Positions 44,217 to 56,352 of a DNA stretch of 64,000 bases are shown in pieces. Each line of letters begins with the position of its first letter. Position 1 is the stretch's first letter. Origin of the DNA: Sycobia sp. Sy_11 (Eukaryota > Arthropoda > Insecta > Hymenoptera > Epichrysomallidae); NCBI GenBank assembly GCA_018907035.1, contig JACCIC010000052.1, positions 992,001 to 1,056,000 of the forward strand, in the 5' to 3' direction. The notes under the pieces were generated by a model. That model saw nothing but the letters and a program-made list of their open reading frames with translations. It had not been told where the DNA came from and searched no databases. Position numbers and translations under genes: made by a program.

Positions 44217-45503
44217 TCAGGTATGTGAATAAGTCTTTCCCGTTTTTTTTTCAAATTTTGAGTCTTTATTGTGAAAAAATGGTTACAAATGAATTATTGA
44301 AAGTATTGGCCATCGCTAGCTACAACTTTTTCCCATCTTTCTGGCAACATACGAATCCCGTTGCGAAAAAACTCGACCGGTTTGGCCTCTATCCAGTTAT
44401 CCACCCATTTTTTGGCTTCCTCGTAGGAATGGAAGTGCTGGTCAGCCAGGCCATGCATCATCGATCTGAAGAGATGGTAATCAGACGGAGCAACGTCTGG
44501 ACTATACGGCGGGTGGGGTAGGACTTCCCATTTGAGCGTTTCTAAGTATGTTTTCACCGGCGGTGCAACATGTGGGCGAGCATTGTCATGTTGCAAAATA
44601 ACTTTGTCGTGCCTGTCGGAGTATTGTGGCCGTTTTTCTTGCAGTGCGCGGCTCAAACGCATCAATTGTCGTCGGTAGACCTCGCCTGTGATCCTTTCAT
44701 TCGGTTTCAGAAGCTCATAGTAAACCACACCTAGCTGGTCCCACCATATACAGAGCATGAGCTTGGCGCCATGAATATTTAGCTTGGCCGTCGATGATGA
44801 TGCATGGCCGGGTCGTCCCCATGATTTTCTTCGCTTCGGATTATCGTAACGTATCCACTTTTCATCGCCAGTCACGATACGATGCAGAAAACCCTTTCTT
44901 TTATGTCGCTGAAGCAGCTGTTCGCAAGTGAAAAAACACCGTTCGACGTCTCTCAGCTTCAGTTCGTACGGCACCCAATTTCCTTGCTTTTGGATCATTC
45001 CCATGGCTTTCAAACGCTTGGACATGGTTGCTCGGTCAACTCCCAATGCTTCAGCAAGTTCTTCTTGCGTTTGACAAGAATCTTCATCAAGCAAAGTCGC
45101 CAATTCTCGATCTTCAAAGATTTGCGGCCGCCCGGAACGCTCCTTGTCTTCCACGTTGAAATCACCGCTTTTGAAGCGTCGAAACCATCCGCGAACACTT
45201 GAATCATCGACACAACCTTCTCCGTAAGCCTCCTAAAGCAATCGATGCGTCTCGGCAGCAGATTTCTTCAAATTGAACCAATAAAGTGAAACTTCCCGCA
45301 AATGACGTCGACTCGGCTCAAATTTCGACATTTTCACGATATCAAAAATTTATGATGCGAAAAAATTTTAACTAATGTGTTAGTATGGAATTGTTGACAT
45401 ATGAATAAGCTTTGATTATGACATATGTAACCATTGAATACTCGCACAGTATTGGTGGCGCCATCTCTTACAAAAAACGGGAAAGACTTATTCACACTCC
45501 TAA
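44217..45503 (-). mobile_element. mariner DNA transposon, copy 3
   Basis: 1287 bp, minus strand, TA at 44215-44216 and 45504-45505, with the same inverted repeats as copies 1 and 2. Only the transposase nonsense codon and a few substitutions separate it from copy 1. Confidence 0.95.
44294..45331 (-). pseudogene. mariner transposase with one nonsense codon
   Basis: Same 345-codon gene as copy 1 from the ATG at 45331, but codon 33 (45235-45233) is TAG where copies 1 and 2 have CAG. The rest is open to 44294. The catalytic residues (TGDEKW, HDNARPH, APSDYHLF) are intact, and GAKLMLCIWW has the consensus Leu that copy 1 lacks. A single substitution thus silences an otherwise good gene; reinitiation at an internal Met would lose the first DNA-binding helix region. 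Confidence 0.92.
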
Positions 45504-45505
45504 TA

Positions 45506-45808
45506 GTAGTCATTGATTTTGAACGACTTTCATGGAACTCATGCTGGAGGGAACTGCAGTCACGATTAAATTCATTATATAGCATCAGTATGAGACTTCG
45601 CCGCCAAAAATTAAAGTAAATTAATCAATGCGCTCTTTTCTTGAGAAGCCACGTCAAATGTCAAAATTTTAAGTTGCCGTAGATAACACAAGTTATAATT
45701 AATTCATAAAAGACGGTGTTAGTTAAGAAGGTCAAGCTTTCAATTAGACACATCAGATGGCGTCTGTAAACACATGGTACACCAAGGCTCAAAATATAAA
45801 TAGCAACC

Positions 45809-45897
<89 letters not shown>

Positions 45898-46561
45898 TTT
45901 GAACGGTCATTTTGGCGGTCGTATAGTAGTAAACCAAGTGTTCGCGTGCTTACGCGAGAATGCGCGAAGTACGAGAACCTCGAGAATACTGCTTTGCTTT
46001 GAAGCCTATTCTTACATACTGGTGAACGTATAATCGTCTTGGTAGCCGAACTGAGAGATTCCCCACTGACCCAAGTCTCTGCAGCCGACTTAAATTGAGC
46101 GCGGCCATTGCCCGACCACTCATGTGAAAAAGATAAAGAAGATAGAATACAGTAAAGGAAGGAAGGAAGATAGAGAAAGAGAAGGAGAGAGAGAGACAGA
46201 ACGAGAGGAAGGAAGACACGAGGGGATAGCCGTAGCTTCCTACGGCAAGTTGTAACATTCTCTTTATACACGTTAAATTAGTGCGTGCTCCGCGTACTTG
46301 CCATCGGCGTCACCGTTGTAAGGCCGCCGCGTGTTCCGGCTGTCTGAACAGTATATACTATCTCTCTATGTTCCCCTATCTACTATATTTCCCGTCCAAT
46401 TCTCACCGAACCGGTGAATAGAATGAAAAGTCATCACTCAGTAATGAATACTTTTGTATATGAGTTCCCGTCGGATAATAAGCCGCCCTGTTAATTTGTA
46501 CAGTTTGCTCTAGATTGTTAATAATAAATGTATTTTAAACTATATACTTTATTACCGCTAT
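45506..46561. other. Non-coding stretch with TA/CA microsatellite
   Basis: (TA)n-(CA)n-(TA)n lies at 45811-45897; frames of repeated Ile-Tyr there are artefacts. 46140-46215 is GA-rich. From 46252 (tgtaacattctc) to about 46555 a GC-richer block could be an LTR fragment, but I see no pair. No gene. Confidence 0.4.
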
Positions 46562-46732
46562 ATTATTTATTTATTTTATTTTAAGGAATTGGGCCTTCCT
46601 GGCCTCCGGACGCATGGGTAAACCCTCCCTTGACCAGCAGCCGCTATAAACGGCAGGCCTCCCAGAATGAAATTATTCCGATTGTCATACTGGATTTAAT
46701 GTCCTCATCTCCAAGTAGGCAGCCTCCAAATG

Positions 46733-47593
46733 TCACCGCCTTTTCTCAGATATATTTGGACAATGGCATAGAAGATCTTCGGAGGTTTCATCCTCCGTGT
46801 AGCAAAAGCGGCAGAAGGGGTCTCTCACGAGACCCATTCTGCACATGTGGGCGTTAATCTTACCGTTACCTGTGAGGATCTCGATGAGAAATTTTGCCCT
46901 TCTTTCGCTGAGACCAAGGATTACCCTGGTCCAGTCCTTTATGTTACTTGTGGATGTGAAGGTTTTAACCAGCCTGCACTCTCCCTTTATCTCCCATAGT
47001 CGGCTGTTTTCTTCCGTTATCCACCTCTCTATCTCCCCCTTGATGAGGCTGTTGCAGAGTCCTACAGCCCGCTCAGGGTCGCTATAGGGAGTTCTAGCTC
47101 CCATTTTGGCAAGGTCATCCGCCACCATGTTCCATTTAATTCGATAATGGCCCAATACCCATAGTAGCATGACCGTTGCCTTATTTGCCAGTCTATTGAG
47201 GGCCTCGTAACAGTCCCTGACCAGATTGGATTTAGTTCTGTAACTGCTTAAAGCTTGTAGTCCGCCTTTACTATCTGAGTAGAGGCATATGTGGGTGTCA
47301 AGGGCCGCTTCCGCAGCCATCTCAGCTCCCCGCAGGATTGCCACTAGCTCAACTTGAAAAACGGTAGGATTCTTTCCCAAAGGGAAACTTGTGCCCTTTC
47401 CGTCACTTCTTTGGTACACTCCTGCACCTGCTCCCCTTTCACATTTAGAGCCATCTGTATAACACAGCTCTTTAATGTTGGGGATGCTTACCAGCCCATT
47501 CTCCCATTCCTTTCTGGACGGGATACTGACCCTATATTTTTTGTCAAAGAGGAAGCTCCTGTTCGTCGCATCGAGGTTCATTCGCAAAGTCAC
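46733..47593 (-). pseudogene. LINE RNase H domain and C-terminal zinc finger
   Basis: A 286-codon minus frame. RNase H: ELCYTDGSKCERGAGAGVY (first Asp), VFQVELVAILRGAEMA (Glu), ICLYSDSKGGLQAL (Asp) and VLGHYRIKWNMVADDLAK (usual GH.G..GNE.AD.LA; Gly-Asn-Glu here is KWNMVADD, so the Glu before AD is lost). The C-terminal finger CRFCYTEDETSEDLLCHC (C2HC) follows. The domain removes RNA from the cDNA hybrid. The frame ends prematurely at 46733. Confidence 0.85.
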
Positions 47594-47599
47594 CTTTTC

Positions 47600-48979
47600 G
47601 TCCAGTCCCCGGGGGAGCCGTAATGCTCTCTGCTTACCTCTTTGAGCGATCTTTTGACTCTGTGGAGAACTTTTGCACTTGCTCCCGCCAGGGTCAGTTT
47701 AAATGGCTCTATTTCGACGAGCATGCCCAGCGCAGCAGTAGGTGTAGATCTAACCGTTCCGGAGATGCTCCTCACCACTATGCTTCTCAGTCTTTCGAGT
47801 GAGTTTCTGGCAGTCACCAAAGCCGTCCTTTTCCACCAGACCAGGGCCCCGTAGGTTAGTCTGGATTTCAGGATAACCTCGTATATCCATTTCATGATAC
47901 CTGGCTTGAGGCCTCACGTCCTGCCTATGGCTCCCCTAATCTGCCACAGACAGGCCATCAGTTTGCCAGATACACACTCTAGGTGTTTATTCCATAATAG
48001 TTTGTTATCAATGGTCACACCTAGGTATTTTACTTGCTTCTTGAAGGTTTGAGAATGCCCTCCAAGAATCAAGCCACAACTTCTATTCCATTTATACCTC
48101 CTGGTGCAGACTATTACCTCAGTCTTTCCTGGGTTAACCGAGAGACCGGTCCATCTGTACCATCCGTCGACCACTTCAAGGGCGCCCTGTAGTACCCCCA
48201 TTAGGGGATCCAAAAAGGGCCCTCGGGCAATTAGCATTATGTCGTCAGCGTAACCAACCGCCAGACAACCGATGCTATTTAGCTTATTTAGGAGCTCGTC
48301 CATCACGAGGCACCATAAGAGCGCGGACAGGACGCCACCCTGTGAGTACCCTGACCCTACTCTCCCTCGTAGAGTCGTGCTCCCTTTGCTTGCTTCCAGG
48401 ATGCGATTTCCCAACATGTGGTCAGGGATGATATCCCAACGGAGGGATATCATGCCTATGTAAAGCCTCTTTGATAACCTTTCATGACGTGTGATTAAAG
48501 GCTCCTTCGATGTCCATAAGGACACCTACGGCAAACCCTTTTGCCTCCACCTGAGATCGCATCACAGATACGGTTCTATATAGAGCCGTCTCCGTGGATC
48601 TTCCGGTGCAGTATGCATGCTGCTCTTTATGGAGTTAATTTCTTCTCAAGGCCTCGTCTCTGATGAATCTATCAATCATCCTTTCGATAGTCTTGAGAAT
48701 AAAAGATATCAGCTTGATGGGTCTAAAATCCTTCGGAGATGTATAACCACATTTACCTGCTTTAGGTATAAATACCACCCTGGTCCCTAGCCATCTTGCT
48801 GGGATATGACCCAGAATGATGCTTGCCAGCGCCGTTCTTGTCATCGGGCCCACTATACAGTCCCCAGCTCTTTGTAGGAAGGCCGGGTAGACTCCATCCT
48901 GTCCCGGTGATTTACATGCGCCAAATGACCATACGGCCCATCTGACCCTGTCTGGTGTAACAATCTGATCTGCTACCAT
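47600..48979 (-). pseudogene. LINE reverse transcriptase domain
   Basis: 48979-48635: FGACKSPGQDGVYPAFLQRA, WLGTRVVFIPKAGK and DFRPIKLISFILKTIERMID (RT1-2). A frame change near 48630 covers HKEQHAYCTGRSTET. 48525-47914: GVLSALLWCLVMDELLNKL, CLAVGYADDIMLIARG (catalytic YADD) and VKYLGVTIDNKLLWNKHLE. 47895-47590: KSRLTYGALVWW, the region linking to RNase H. At least three shifts (about 48630, 48520, 47905) separate the pieces. Confidence 0.88.
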
Positions 48980-50173
48980 TCAGTTAGCTCCCAGTTTAGT
49001 GTAACCCGTCCAGTGGTCATTTCCTGTGACTGTATCGTCATCTTGTTCAGTATTTCTACTGAAGTTAGGGAAGTGGACTTGGTTAAGGTATTCCAAAGTC
49101 TCTTCATCCGATAGTGCATAACTGCCATCGGGTCTCTTCAGCGTGCACAGGACCGCGCCAGGGTCCTTCGACAGGACTCTGTTCAGCCTAGCCACTTCCT
49201 TACCTTCGCATATGCTTTCACAGTAGTTTCTCCAGCTTGTCTCTCTAGCTGACCTTACTGCCTCTCTGTAGTTGTCCCTGGATGCTCTGTATGCAGTCCA
49301 ATCAGAATCACTACCTTTTCTCCTGGCTATCTTCCGGAGGACCATAGTCTTCTCTTTCAGGTAGTCCAGTTTCTTATTCCACCATCGAACCTCTCCCCTG
49401 GGTCTCGCCCGTTTGGGGCGACAATTTTCCTCAAAGGCGTATTTGATGGCGTCATTAAAGGACTTCGCGACATTCTCCAGCGTTCGCGTGTCCCTGATCT
49501 CTACAGTTAAGTCCTGAAAAGCAGTTTCGACGGACCTTCTGTAGTCCTGCCAGTCTGTGCGCTTAGGATCGCGCAGCCAGGTTGGCTCTTCTTCATTGGG
49601 TGTCCCCAGTGAGTATATTATCAGAGAGTGGTCCGACAGTGTCTCCACCTCCTCCACTCTCCATACGGGGATCTTATTAGTTATCCCAGTTGAGCAGATA
49701 GTTATATCTATTACCTGCTCTCTTAGCCTGTTTTCGAACGTTGGGGTGTCGCCTACATTGAGTATCTCGAGGTCTGTACCCGCAAGATACTCCAGTAGTT
49801 TAACACCTCTTGGGTTCGTCTTAGTGCTACCGCACAACCTATGATGCGAGTTTGTATCACATCCAAGGACTATTGGAAGACTGTTGATTCTACAGTAATC
49901 CACTAGTTTCCAAACCTCCCCAGTGAGATTGTCTTTGTTATCATACGGTAGGTAAGCAGATGCGACAACAATTCGTCCCATCCCTACTACCTTCGCCGAG
50001 GCCACCGCTAGGTCCCCAGAACAGAGACCGAACATCGGTACCACATTTAGGCCTTTAACAATAATGCATGCTCTAGGCCTTCGTGTTTTTGAGTCACTAA
50101 TGCAAGCGGCCCTCGACCCTAGACCCCTGACGCACCTTTCACTATCCAAGGCTCTTGGATTAGCGATATACAT
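48980..50173 (-). pseudogene. LINE AP-endonuclease domain
   Basis: A 397-codon minus frame starts MYIANPRALDSERCVRGLGS; in-frame homology extends slightly upstream. Motifs: RACIIVKGLNVVPM, RIVVASAYLPYDN, SLPIVLGCDTNSHHRLCGST (catalytic GCD.NSHH), VIDITICSTGI and LSDHSLIIYSLG (SDH). It resembles the endonucleases of the I/Loa group. It ends at a stop next to the RT part (48979), where a frame change is needed to continue. Confidence 0.88.
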
Positions 50174-50299
50174 GTCTGCACCCCCGCCAAACTCCTCAGC
50201 ATAACAGCCGAGGCGTCTTTGCAGTGGTACAAGTTAATTTGGAGGAATGAGATGCCCGATGGAGCCATTTATTGTTCCATCGTGCTCCCGCCCTCAACA

Positions 50300-50950
50300 T
50301 TCTCCACAGGCAGCCGTTCCTTCCGGTGGCTCACCATAAAGGCGATCCTGCTCAGGAGGTACCAGGGTGTGATCTAACGCTGCCAACAACCTGGCGTGCG
50401 ATTCCGGCATGGTCAGTACGAGGAGATGTATATCTCCACCGTCAGCCCTTCCTTCCTCGCCGTCCTTGGTGTTGACGACCCTCCATAGGCTTGTTTTCCC
50501 CCGGAGGGATGCATTGTGCCCCTCAAGCCTTTCTAAGACGGTGAACGGATTCTCCGGGGGCCCCGGTATCTACGTCACCGTCTTGACTCTAGCCTGTAGG
50601 AGCTTTACACCGCCATTTTTAGATCGGCCCCACCTCAGGTTAAGTCCAGAGTAGCCAGTCTAGCGGCAAGCCACTCCTTCGCCTCCGGGTTGTTGGCCAG
50701 CAGTATTATCGCCCCTCCCTTGCAGAAGGAGGCATCAAATTTGGGCCATGTGTCAGGTGATGCACTATACATAACCTTCGACCCGGAATTGCGAAAACAT
50801 TTCCGAGGTGATGGTTGCCTCCGGATATCCTTCATGCACCACGACACATGTAAGGGGGTTTGACCTTTGGGCAGCCGTAATAATTCCGGCACCCGCAAGC
50901 CTCCCTCCCTGGGGGGACAGGGTTCCTTTATGGTCACCGACGCCACTTCC
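50300..50950 (-). pseudogene. LINE ORF1 remnant (DUF4780-like)
   Basis: Minus strand from 50946: a Pro-rich start, then DTWPKFDASFCKGGAIILLA and NPEAKEWLAARLATLDLT, followed after a stop by IPGPPENPFTVLERLEGHNA and GKTSLWRVVNTKDGEEGLTV. The pattern (W..GA.LL..N.EAKEWL, then ..PF.VLERLE.HN..L....W.V....) is that of the DUF4780 domain often found in ORF1 of arthropod LINEs. Its function is unknown, probably RNA-related. Frame broken. Confidence 0.6.
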
Positions 50951-51129
50951 CCCCCCCCTTTTACTTTTTAGTAATACCGGATGTCGAGGGCGTGGTTCCA
51001 ACCACTCAAGTGGTTCCCACCACTCCTGGGGTTCATGACCCACTGGGAAACACCAAGGCCACAAACGTCGGATTGTAGTCACTTGTCTTTTCCCCCCGAG
51101 GCAAGAGTTTCGGGTACCGGAGAAGGCGA

Positions 51130-51850
51130 GAATCCTTCCCCTCGTCTGACTCCACTCCAACGAATGGAGCAGCGCCTCTTGGAAGCCTTGGCCGATTTTA
51201 AAGCCAAGGCAGAAGTATCCAAGAAGGCCCAAAGTAGAGTCATCGATCTCTGGAAAGAATTACGGGGTTGACCTAGTGATAAAAACAGATTTCTCCCGTC
51301 TTAAACCCAGGAACTCGATGACGGAGTCAACGAGAGCTCAGGAAGCTTTCCTGAGTTTACACCGGCAGCGTCGTGAACGACAAAGGGTGGAGGAGCTTAC
51401 GGCAGCATTTGCACGCCAAAAGGCCGCTGAGGCCGAGGCAGAGCGAGTGTATGCCGAGCTTCTCCGTACCCGTGAAGAGGCACGCCAGTTAGAGTAGGGT
51501 GTTCCCTCCTCCCTTCGGGATTCCGCAGTCTTAGCCGCGGATGAGCGGCTAAGATCAAGAGCGGCTTCACAACCCGGAGGGAGTGGTGGTGGTAGAGTAC
51601 CAGGGTGTACCACCGGTGGCCCTGCTGGTCGCGGCAGGAAAAGTCAGTCGGGTAATCCACGCTGAGAAGATACCCGACCTGGGGTTTCAAAGAATAAAAA
51701 CAAAATAGAAACCCTAGATGAAGACTTGCGGTCATACTATTTCCAAGCAAGACCCTAGCGGACGGTACGGCCGGCACCACCGGTGTTTCTTCTGCGGATA
51801 TCTGGGCGTCACAATACAGGTTAAATGTCCTAATCGTGACGTCCAGAAAT
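51130..51850 (+). pseudogene. gag remnant of a plus-strand LTR retroelement
   Basis: Plus strand: RMEQRLLEALADFKAKAEVS ... QSRVIDLWKELRG (to 51271), then after a shift RRERQRVEELTAAFARQKAA ... VYAELLRTREEARQLE (to 51497). These Glu/Arg/Ala-rich heptad-like stretches are coiled-coil-like. At about 51781-51835 CFFCGYLGVTIQVKCPNRD resembles a CCHC knuckle with Val for His. The strand is opposite to the adjoining LINE. With the polypurine tract and LTR edge at 52094-52104 this reads as one element whose pol is deleted. Confidence 0.5.
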
Positions 51851-51863
51851 TCGTAAGGAAAAC

Positions 51864-51899
51864 TTTCTTATTCTTCACCCAACGGTGAAGAATAAGAAA
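51864..51899. other. Perfect 16-bp hairpin
   Basis: tttcttattcttcacc (51864-51879) and its exact complement ggtgaagaataagaaa (51884-51899) flank the 4-base loop caac. It lies just after the gag remnant and before a T-rich stretch. A structural role in the element's RNA is possible, or a small inverted duplication formed during the deletion of pol. Confidence 0.85.
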
Positions 51900-52093
51900 T
51901 CTTGTTTATTGTTGTTTATGTATATTTGTTTTTTTTCGTCGTTGGGATGTCATGTATATATAATAAATATATATATTTTTTGTTTATATATGTATATAGT
52001 TATAAAATTATTTTCTTTTTCCTATCCATATTTCCTATAGTTATTCCTCGGGTTTTATCGCAGAGTTAGTTTACTATGGTATACGCAACGTCT

Positions 52094-52830
52094 GAAGGGG
52101 GGGTGTAACATGTATAGGCTATTTCACCCTATACATGTTGATTATTTGAAAAAATAGGAAAAAAGTGAGGGAAACAGGGAAAAGGAGAGAGAGAGAGAGA
52201 GAAGGAGAATAAAGAAAATTATAATATAGTTAGTCTAATATATAGTCCTTAGTTGTAGATAAGTTTAAAATTTTCTTAAAAATTAGTACGTGGCCATTGT
52301 TCTGCAAAAAAAGAAAATAAATTGATAAATTGAAGTATTGTTTAGAATTGAATTTCGAAAAATAATAGAAGTGTTGATAATTAGAAATTCTTGCCGATTA
52401 TTCAAAGGGTGCCATAAACTGGCCGGTCATGCACAAGCCAACTTTCATCATATAAATATCGTTGGATCGTTTCTATTTCTAGCATCGTATAAAAAGGTTG
52501 GTGGATTTTTCCTTACTTCTTATATTTTCGAATTTCAGTAGAGTATTATTTGTCTCTACTTGTTTCTTTGATTTTCCCAAATAATCGTATTAGAGATTGT
52601 AAATTATCGTTAGAACGTGTGAGAGAGACAGAGAGGTACTGACATAGATTAAGAATTGTAAGAGCAACAAGCGCATACACAGTTTTCTACAGTAGTTATC
52701 TTGCTCTTCGTAAGGTGGCGCTCTTGTTGCTTTATCTCTCTATTATACTTACAAAGTTATCTCTCTCACACCCTATGTGAGAGAATTCGTGCGTTAGCCT
52801 ATCGCGGGTGCGTATTAGGTAGGTGTAGCA
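52094..52830 (+). repeat. Polypurine tract and 3' LTR of the plus-strand retroelement
   Basis: gaagggggg (52094-52102) is followed by tgtaacatgtatagg, a typical LTR start. The first bases form a perfect 12-bp hairpin (52107-52118 with 52128-52139). The LTR may end at ggtgtagca (52830), giving about 727 bp; the end is uncertain because no second copy is present. A (GA)n run lies at 52185-52202. Confidence 0.5.
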
Positions 52831-53877
52831 TATTATTTATTATAATTTTATGAAATTTAATAAAAATTTAAGCTATTTTTCTAATTAATTAAATAAATCT
52901 TCTTTTGATTTTTTTTATTAGTAATAGAAAATATAGAAATATCCCCCCCTGTACCTGATAATTAATCCGTGCATTCCTGGATTATCAAGAATTTATCAAT
53001 ATATATTATTACTTATATAATTTCCAAGATAAACAAAGGTAAGTCTGAGGAAGAAATATTCGTAAAGAACCTACGGTCCAAAGAAGTTGTTTTAAAAAAT
53101 TTAACCCGTTCCGGGTTTTTTGTAACTCTGTCAACGGGTACTTCTACCGGGTGTTTCCTAATTAAGTACCCCGTTACAATATATAGATATAATTGTACAA
53201 TTTCATGATTTTGATTTCTTTGAAGAATACGTTGAAAACTATTCTTTACCTAATCGGTTCTCAAAGAGTTAATCCAAAGATTACGCTCCGATTCACAGTC
53301 TAAAGCCTTAGCCACTAATGTACTATATATTGTTCGTAATATAGCTAAACTTCCGTCTGAAGCATTGGTAACAATAATTGTTAATCCTGTAAGCTTCAAT
53401 GTTATGCTCTCTTTTAACTTTCTCTATCAATTCATTTCGGGTATTACAATTCTATTTTTTGAACGACTATATAAACAACTGAATTTTGGAATAATTGTAT
53501 TGATTATTATTATAAAAATAAAATTTTTGAAATAATAATACAGATATATACTCAGTCGTTCATTAGAAATACCACACAAAAAACTTGTTGCACAAAGAAT
53601 TTAATCACAAAACATGAAGTATTCCTATCTTTTGTTTTCAACAGAATATTTGAAATAATTATTGTAGATTTTACTAATGTTTGTAAAATTTTTCTACTTT
53701 TACTATTACACACACTTTATTTATAGCACATTTTTTTATGGAAATTGTATTTCCCGATGCTAAGTGATAAATAAGAAAAATTATTTTTTTCACTGCGATA
53801 AGATTACTGGTTTATATTCAAATTTTATAAGATCCGAATAGATATACTAAATTCTAAATATTCTTACAGAATTTTGT

Positions 53878-53924
<47 letters not shown>

Positions 53925-54372
53925 TATTAAAAAATAATTTTTAATTATCTTTACTATATTAGTAATATGTATCGCCTTGAATATTAATATTTTTTATCAG
54001 AAAAGTTATTATAAAAGACAAAAATGCATTTCAATATTGACATATGTATGTACTGGCAACTTATTATCGAACTTTGAGATGCTACATTTTACTCGCAACT
54101 ACTCGCGACAGAGCAAGGCAATGAAATATGATCCTGAAATAAGAAGCTTTGATAGGGAACGTTCTTTCCTGCATAACATCGAGTGCTACATAGACGTAGT
54201 ATATATATATACATATGCATGTAAGGGGGCTATTAATACAATTTTCATTGTGGATACGTTCCTGAAACACCGGTAGTGCAAAACATTGATTTTAGTTCTC
54301 TAAGTTGACGCAAAATTTTTCTCTATGAGGCGCATCGATCGATTCGGACTTCCGGCAATCGTGAGGAGCACT
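52831..54372. other. AT-rich unassigned DNA
   Basis: No gene recognised. The short plus frame 52969-53208 has no known motif. (TA)n lies at 53880-53919. The frame 53977-54276 is unsupported by any motif. Confidence 0.4.
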
Positions 54373-54561
54373 CTTAAAGTATTAATACCAGGCCAGCTTA
54401 AACGAATGTTCATATCCAACTTTGGGATTCGTATCCTAAAGAAGGTGCGACATTAGTCAGAATTACTTTTTTTGTTCTTCAGGTTAATCTGATACTACTC
54501 TCACACCTTATGGGTATCTTTTGATTTTTATAAATTTTATTTTCTCTTATGTGGAAAAATC

Positions 54562-54566
<5 letters not shown>

Positions 54567-54623
<57 letters not shown>

Positions 54624-54630
54624 TCTCTCT
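54567..54630. repeat. (CT)n microsatellite within the left inverted arm
   Basis: About 50 bp of CT. The complementary GA run (57311-57328) lies at the same place in the right arm, so the repeat predates the inversion or duplication. Confidence 0.95.
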
Positions 54631-55208
54631 TGGCTGGGTGAGTATTTCACATACGTTTCACATCGCTCCTAACATAATTCAAAATTCTTGTTGTTCAACA
54701 TCTTTTTTTGGGAGATCAATTGTTGCAGGTGTATAGATCATTGGCTGCTCAGTGCTTCTTGTACATTAAACAGTTTGGCTTCATATTGAAAGCGCCCATG
54801 ATCGAATTCTACCTGCTTCCTAAGATAGACGACAAGACGCTTACTTGCTCGCCATATTGAAAGCATCACACAAAAAACTAAAGCAAGTACAAAGATGACT
54901 TCGACGCCGACTATTAAGTTCAACGATAGCTGCAAAGTATTTCTGTGTATTAAACTGTGCTTTTTTGTGATTTTTAATTTGTGATCATTTCGAGTGCCCA
55001 TAAAAATTATATTATTTTAATTAATATTTGTTTTGGCAATAACAACTACATAAAATTTTCGAAGCGATCATGCTGCCATCTGTAGTTAACATAATAAATT
55101 ATAATTCGTAAGAAACGAATCAAGTCAGCTGATACGGCTTCCCGCAGCAGAGAGTTAGAGACAATCGTAGTGGTAAAAATCAACAAACTACCGACTACGG
55201 TTTATTCG

Positions 55209-56352
55209 ATGCCCCCCACTTTCAATAACCGAGGTAAATGATTTAGAATTAAAATTGAAAGAACAACGCACACTTTTAGAACGTCTCTTGAAAGAAAAAT
55301 CTACAGAATTAAAGGACTTATTACGTGATGCAATAATAGAAATGTCCAGTATTTACAATTCTCTCACAAACGCTTATTTACGTTTATTAGAAAGACAACA
55401 ATGTATGCGTGAATTTAAGTGCTCAATATCGGATACATTTGTAAACATTAGTACTACGAAATCAGCAATTGTTGAACCTACTTCGGGTGATCTCAGCACA
55501 GCGTACACTAACGCTGTCAAACGAAATAAACATGATTCGTTCTCTCATGTTAGCAAGTTATCGAACCGTGTATGTTTCAGTAATAATAAAACCATTCCGA
55601 TAAATAACAATGATCGCATTATTATAGGCCCGACAGAAAGTTCAGCAAACTTTTTAACTTTTTCTAATGCTACTAAAGAAGTAGTAATGAAAACAATTGA
55701 CCCTGCTAAATTTAAATTGCAAGTTAAACGCATTAGTTTGGGTCCGAAAAACTCTATTGTTATCGAAGGAGATCATTGTAACGCGGCGGCACTTGCAAAT
55801 TGCTCCGAACTTTCTACTGCTGGTCTTGAAATAAAAACAAATATTAAACAAAACCCTCGCTTAATAGTACACGGCATACCTGTCGAGCTGAATAAAGATG
55901 ATATATCTCATTGCATACGTGAACAAAATTTAAATGGAGCTCCGATTGACGAAGTAAAAATTGTTTATATTTATCCAGCTCATAATAAAAAACATCGCTC
56001 TTGTATTATAGAAACTACGCCTTCGCATAGACTATCGTTATTAAACAAAGAAAAATTAAATATAAAATGGATTGCTTGTAGTATTGAGGACCATGTGTCT
56101 GTGTTACAATGCTTTAATTGCAACGGCTTTGGTCACATAGCTATTAATTGTAATAAAAAAATTTCTTGTGTATACTGTAGCAATGAACATACTCCGCAAT
56201 CTTGTAAAAACAAAGAAAATTTAAAATGTATTAATTGTTTCGAGATCAATCCGACTAACACATGTTCTCACGCGGCCAATGATATATTCAAATGTTCGAT
56301 TCTTCGTAGAAAAATTGAGCGTAAAATTGCTTGGATAAATTATGACTTCTAA
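55209..56352 (+). pseudogene. LINE ORF1 (gag-like, three zinc knuckles), almost intact
   Basis: The ATG at 55209 is followed by a C7 run in which one extra C shifts the frame; from there about 380 codons are open to 56352. N-terminal coiled-coil-like LELKLKEQRTLLERLLKEKS, a central RNA-recognition-like region (PRLIVHGIPVELNKDDI), then knuckles CFNCNGFGHIAINC, CVYCSNEHTPQSC and CINCFEINPTNTCSH. Such proteins bind element RNA. Apart from the single homopolymer change no break is seen, so this is much better preserved than the other LINEs here. Confidence 0.85.

Larger units (their letters stand above)
46562..51000 (-). mobile_element. LINE with endonuclease, reverse transcriptase and RNase H (I/Loa-like), minus strand
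   Basis: From right to left: ORF1 remnant (about 50950-50300), ORF2 endonuclease (50173-48980), reverse transcriptase (48979-47600) and RNase H plus C-terminal finger (47593-46733). The 3' tail at 46562-46585 is (minus strand) aaaataaaataaataaataa, the TAAA-type tail usual in this group. RNase H at the end of ORF2 separates it from the R1 families above. Long frames remain but several shifts and stops are present, so it is a relatively recent but inactive copy. Confidence 0.88.

Noticed and set aside
45737..46002. ORFs rich in Ile-Tyr repeats on both strands
   Set aside because: They are translations of a TA/CA microsatellite (45811-45897), not genes. The same holds for the frame ending in repeated Ile-Tyr near 9807-10013.
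46252..46555. Possible LTR beginning tgtaacattctc
   Set aside because: No second copy, primer site, polypurine tract or target-site duplication found; left as unassigned DNA.
54521..54736. 71-codon ORF with a Ser-Leu repeat
   Set aside because: Translation of the CT microsatellite in the inverted-repeat arm.
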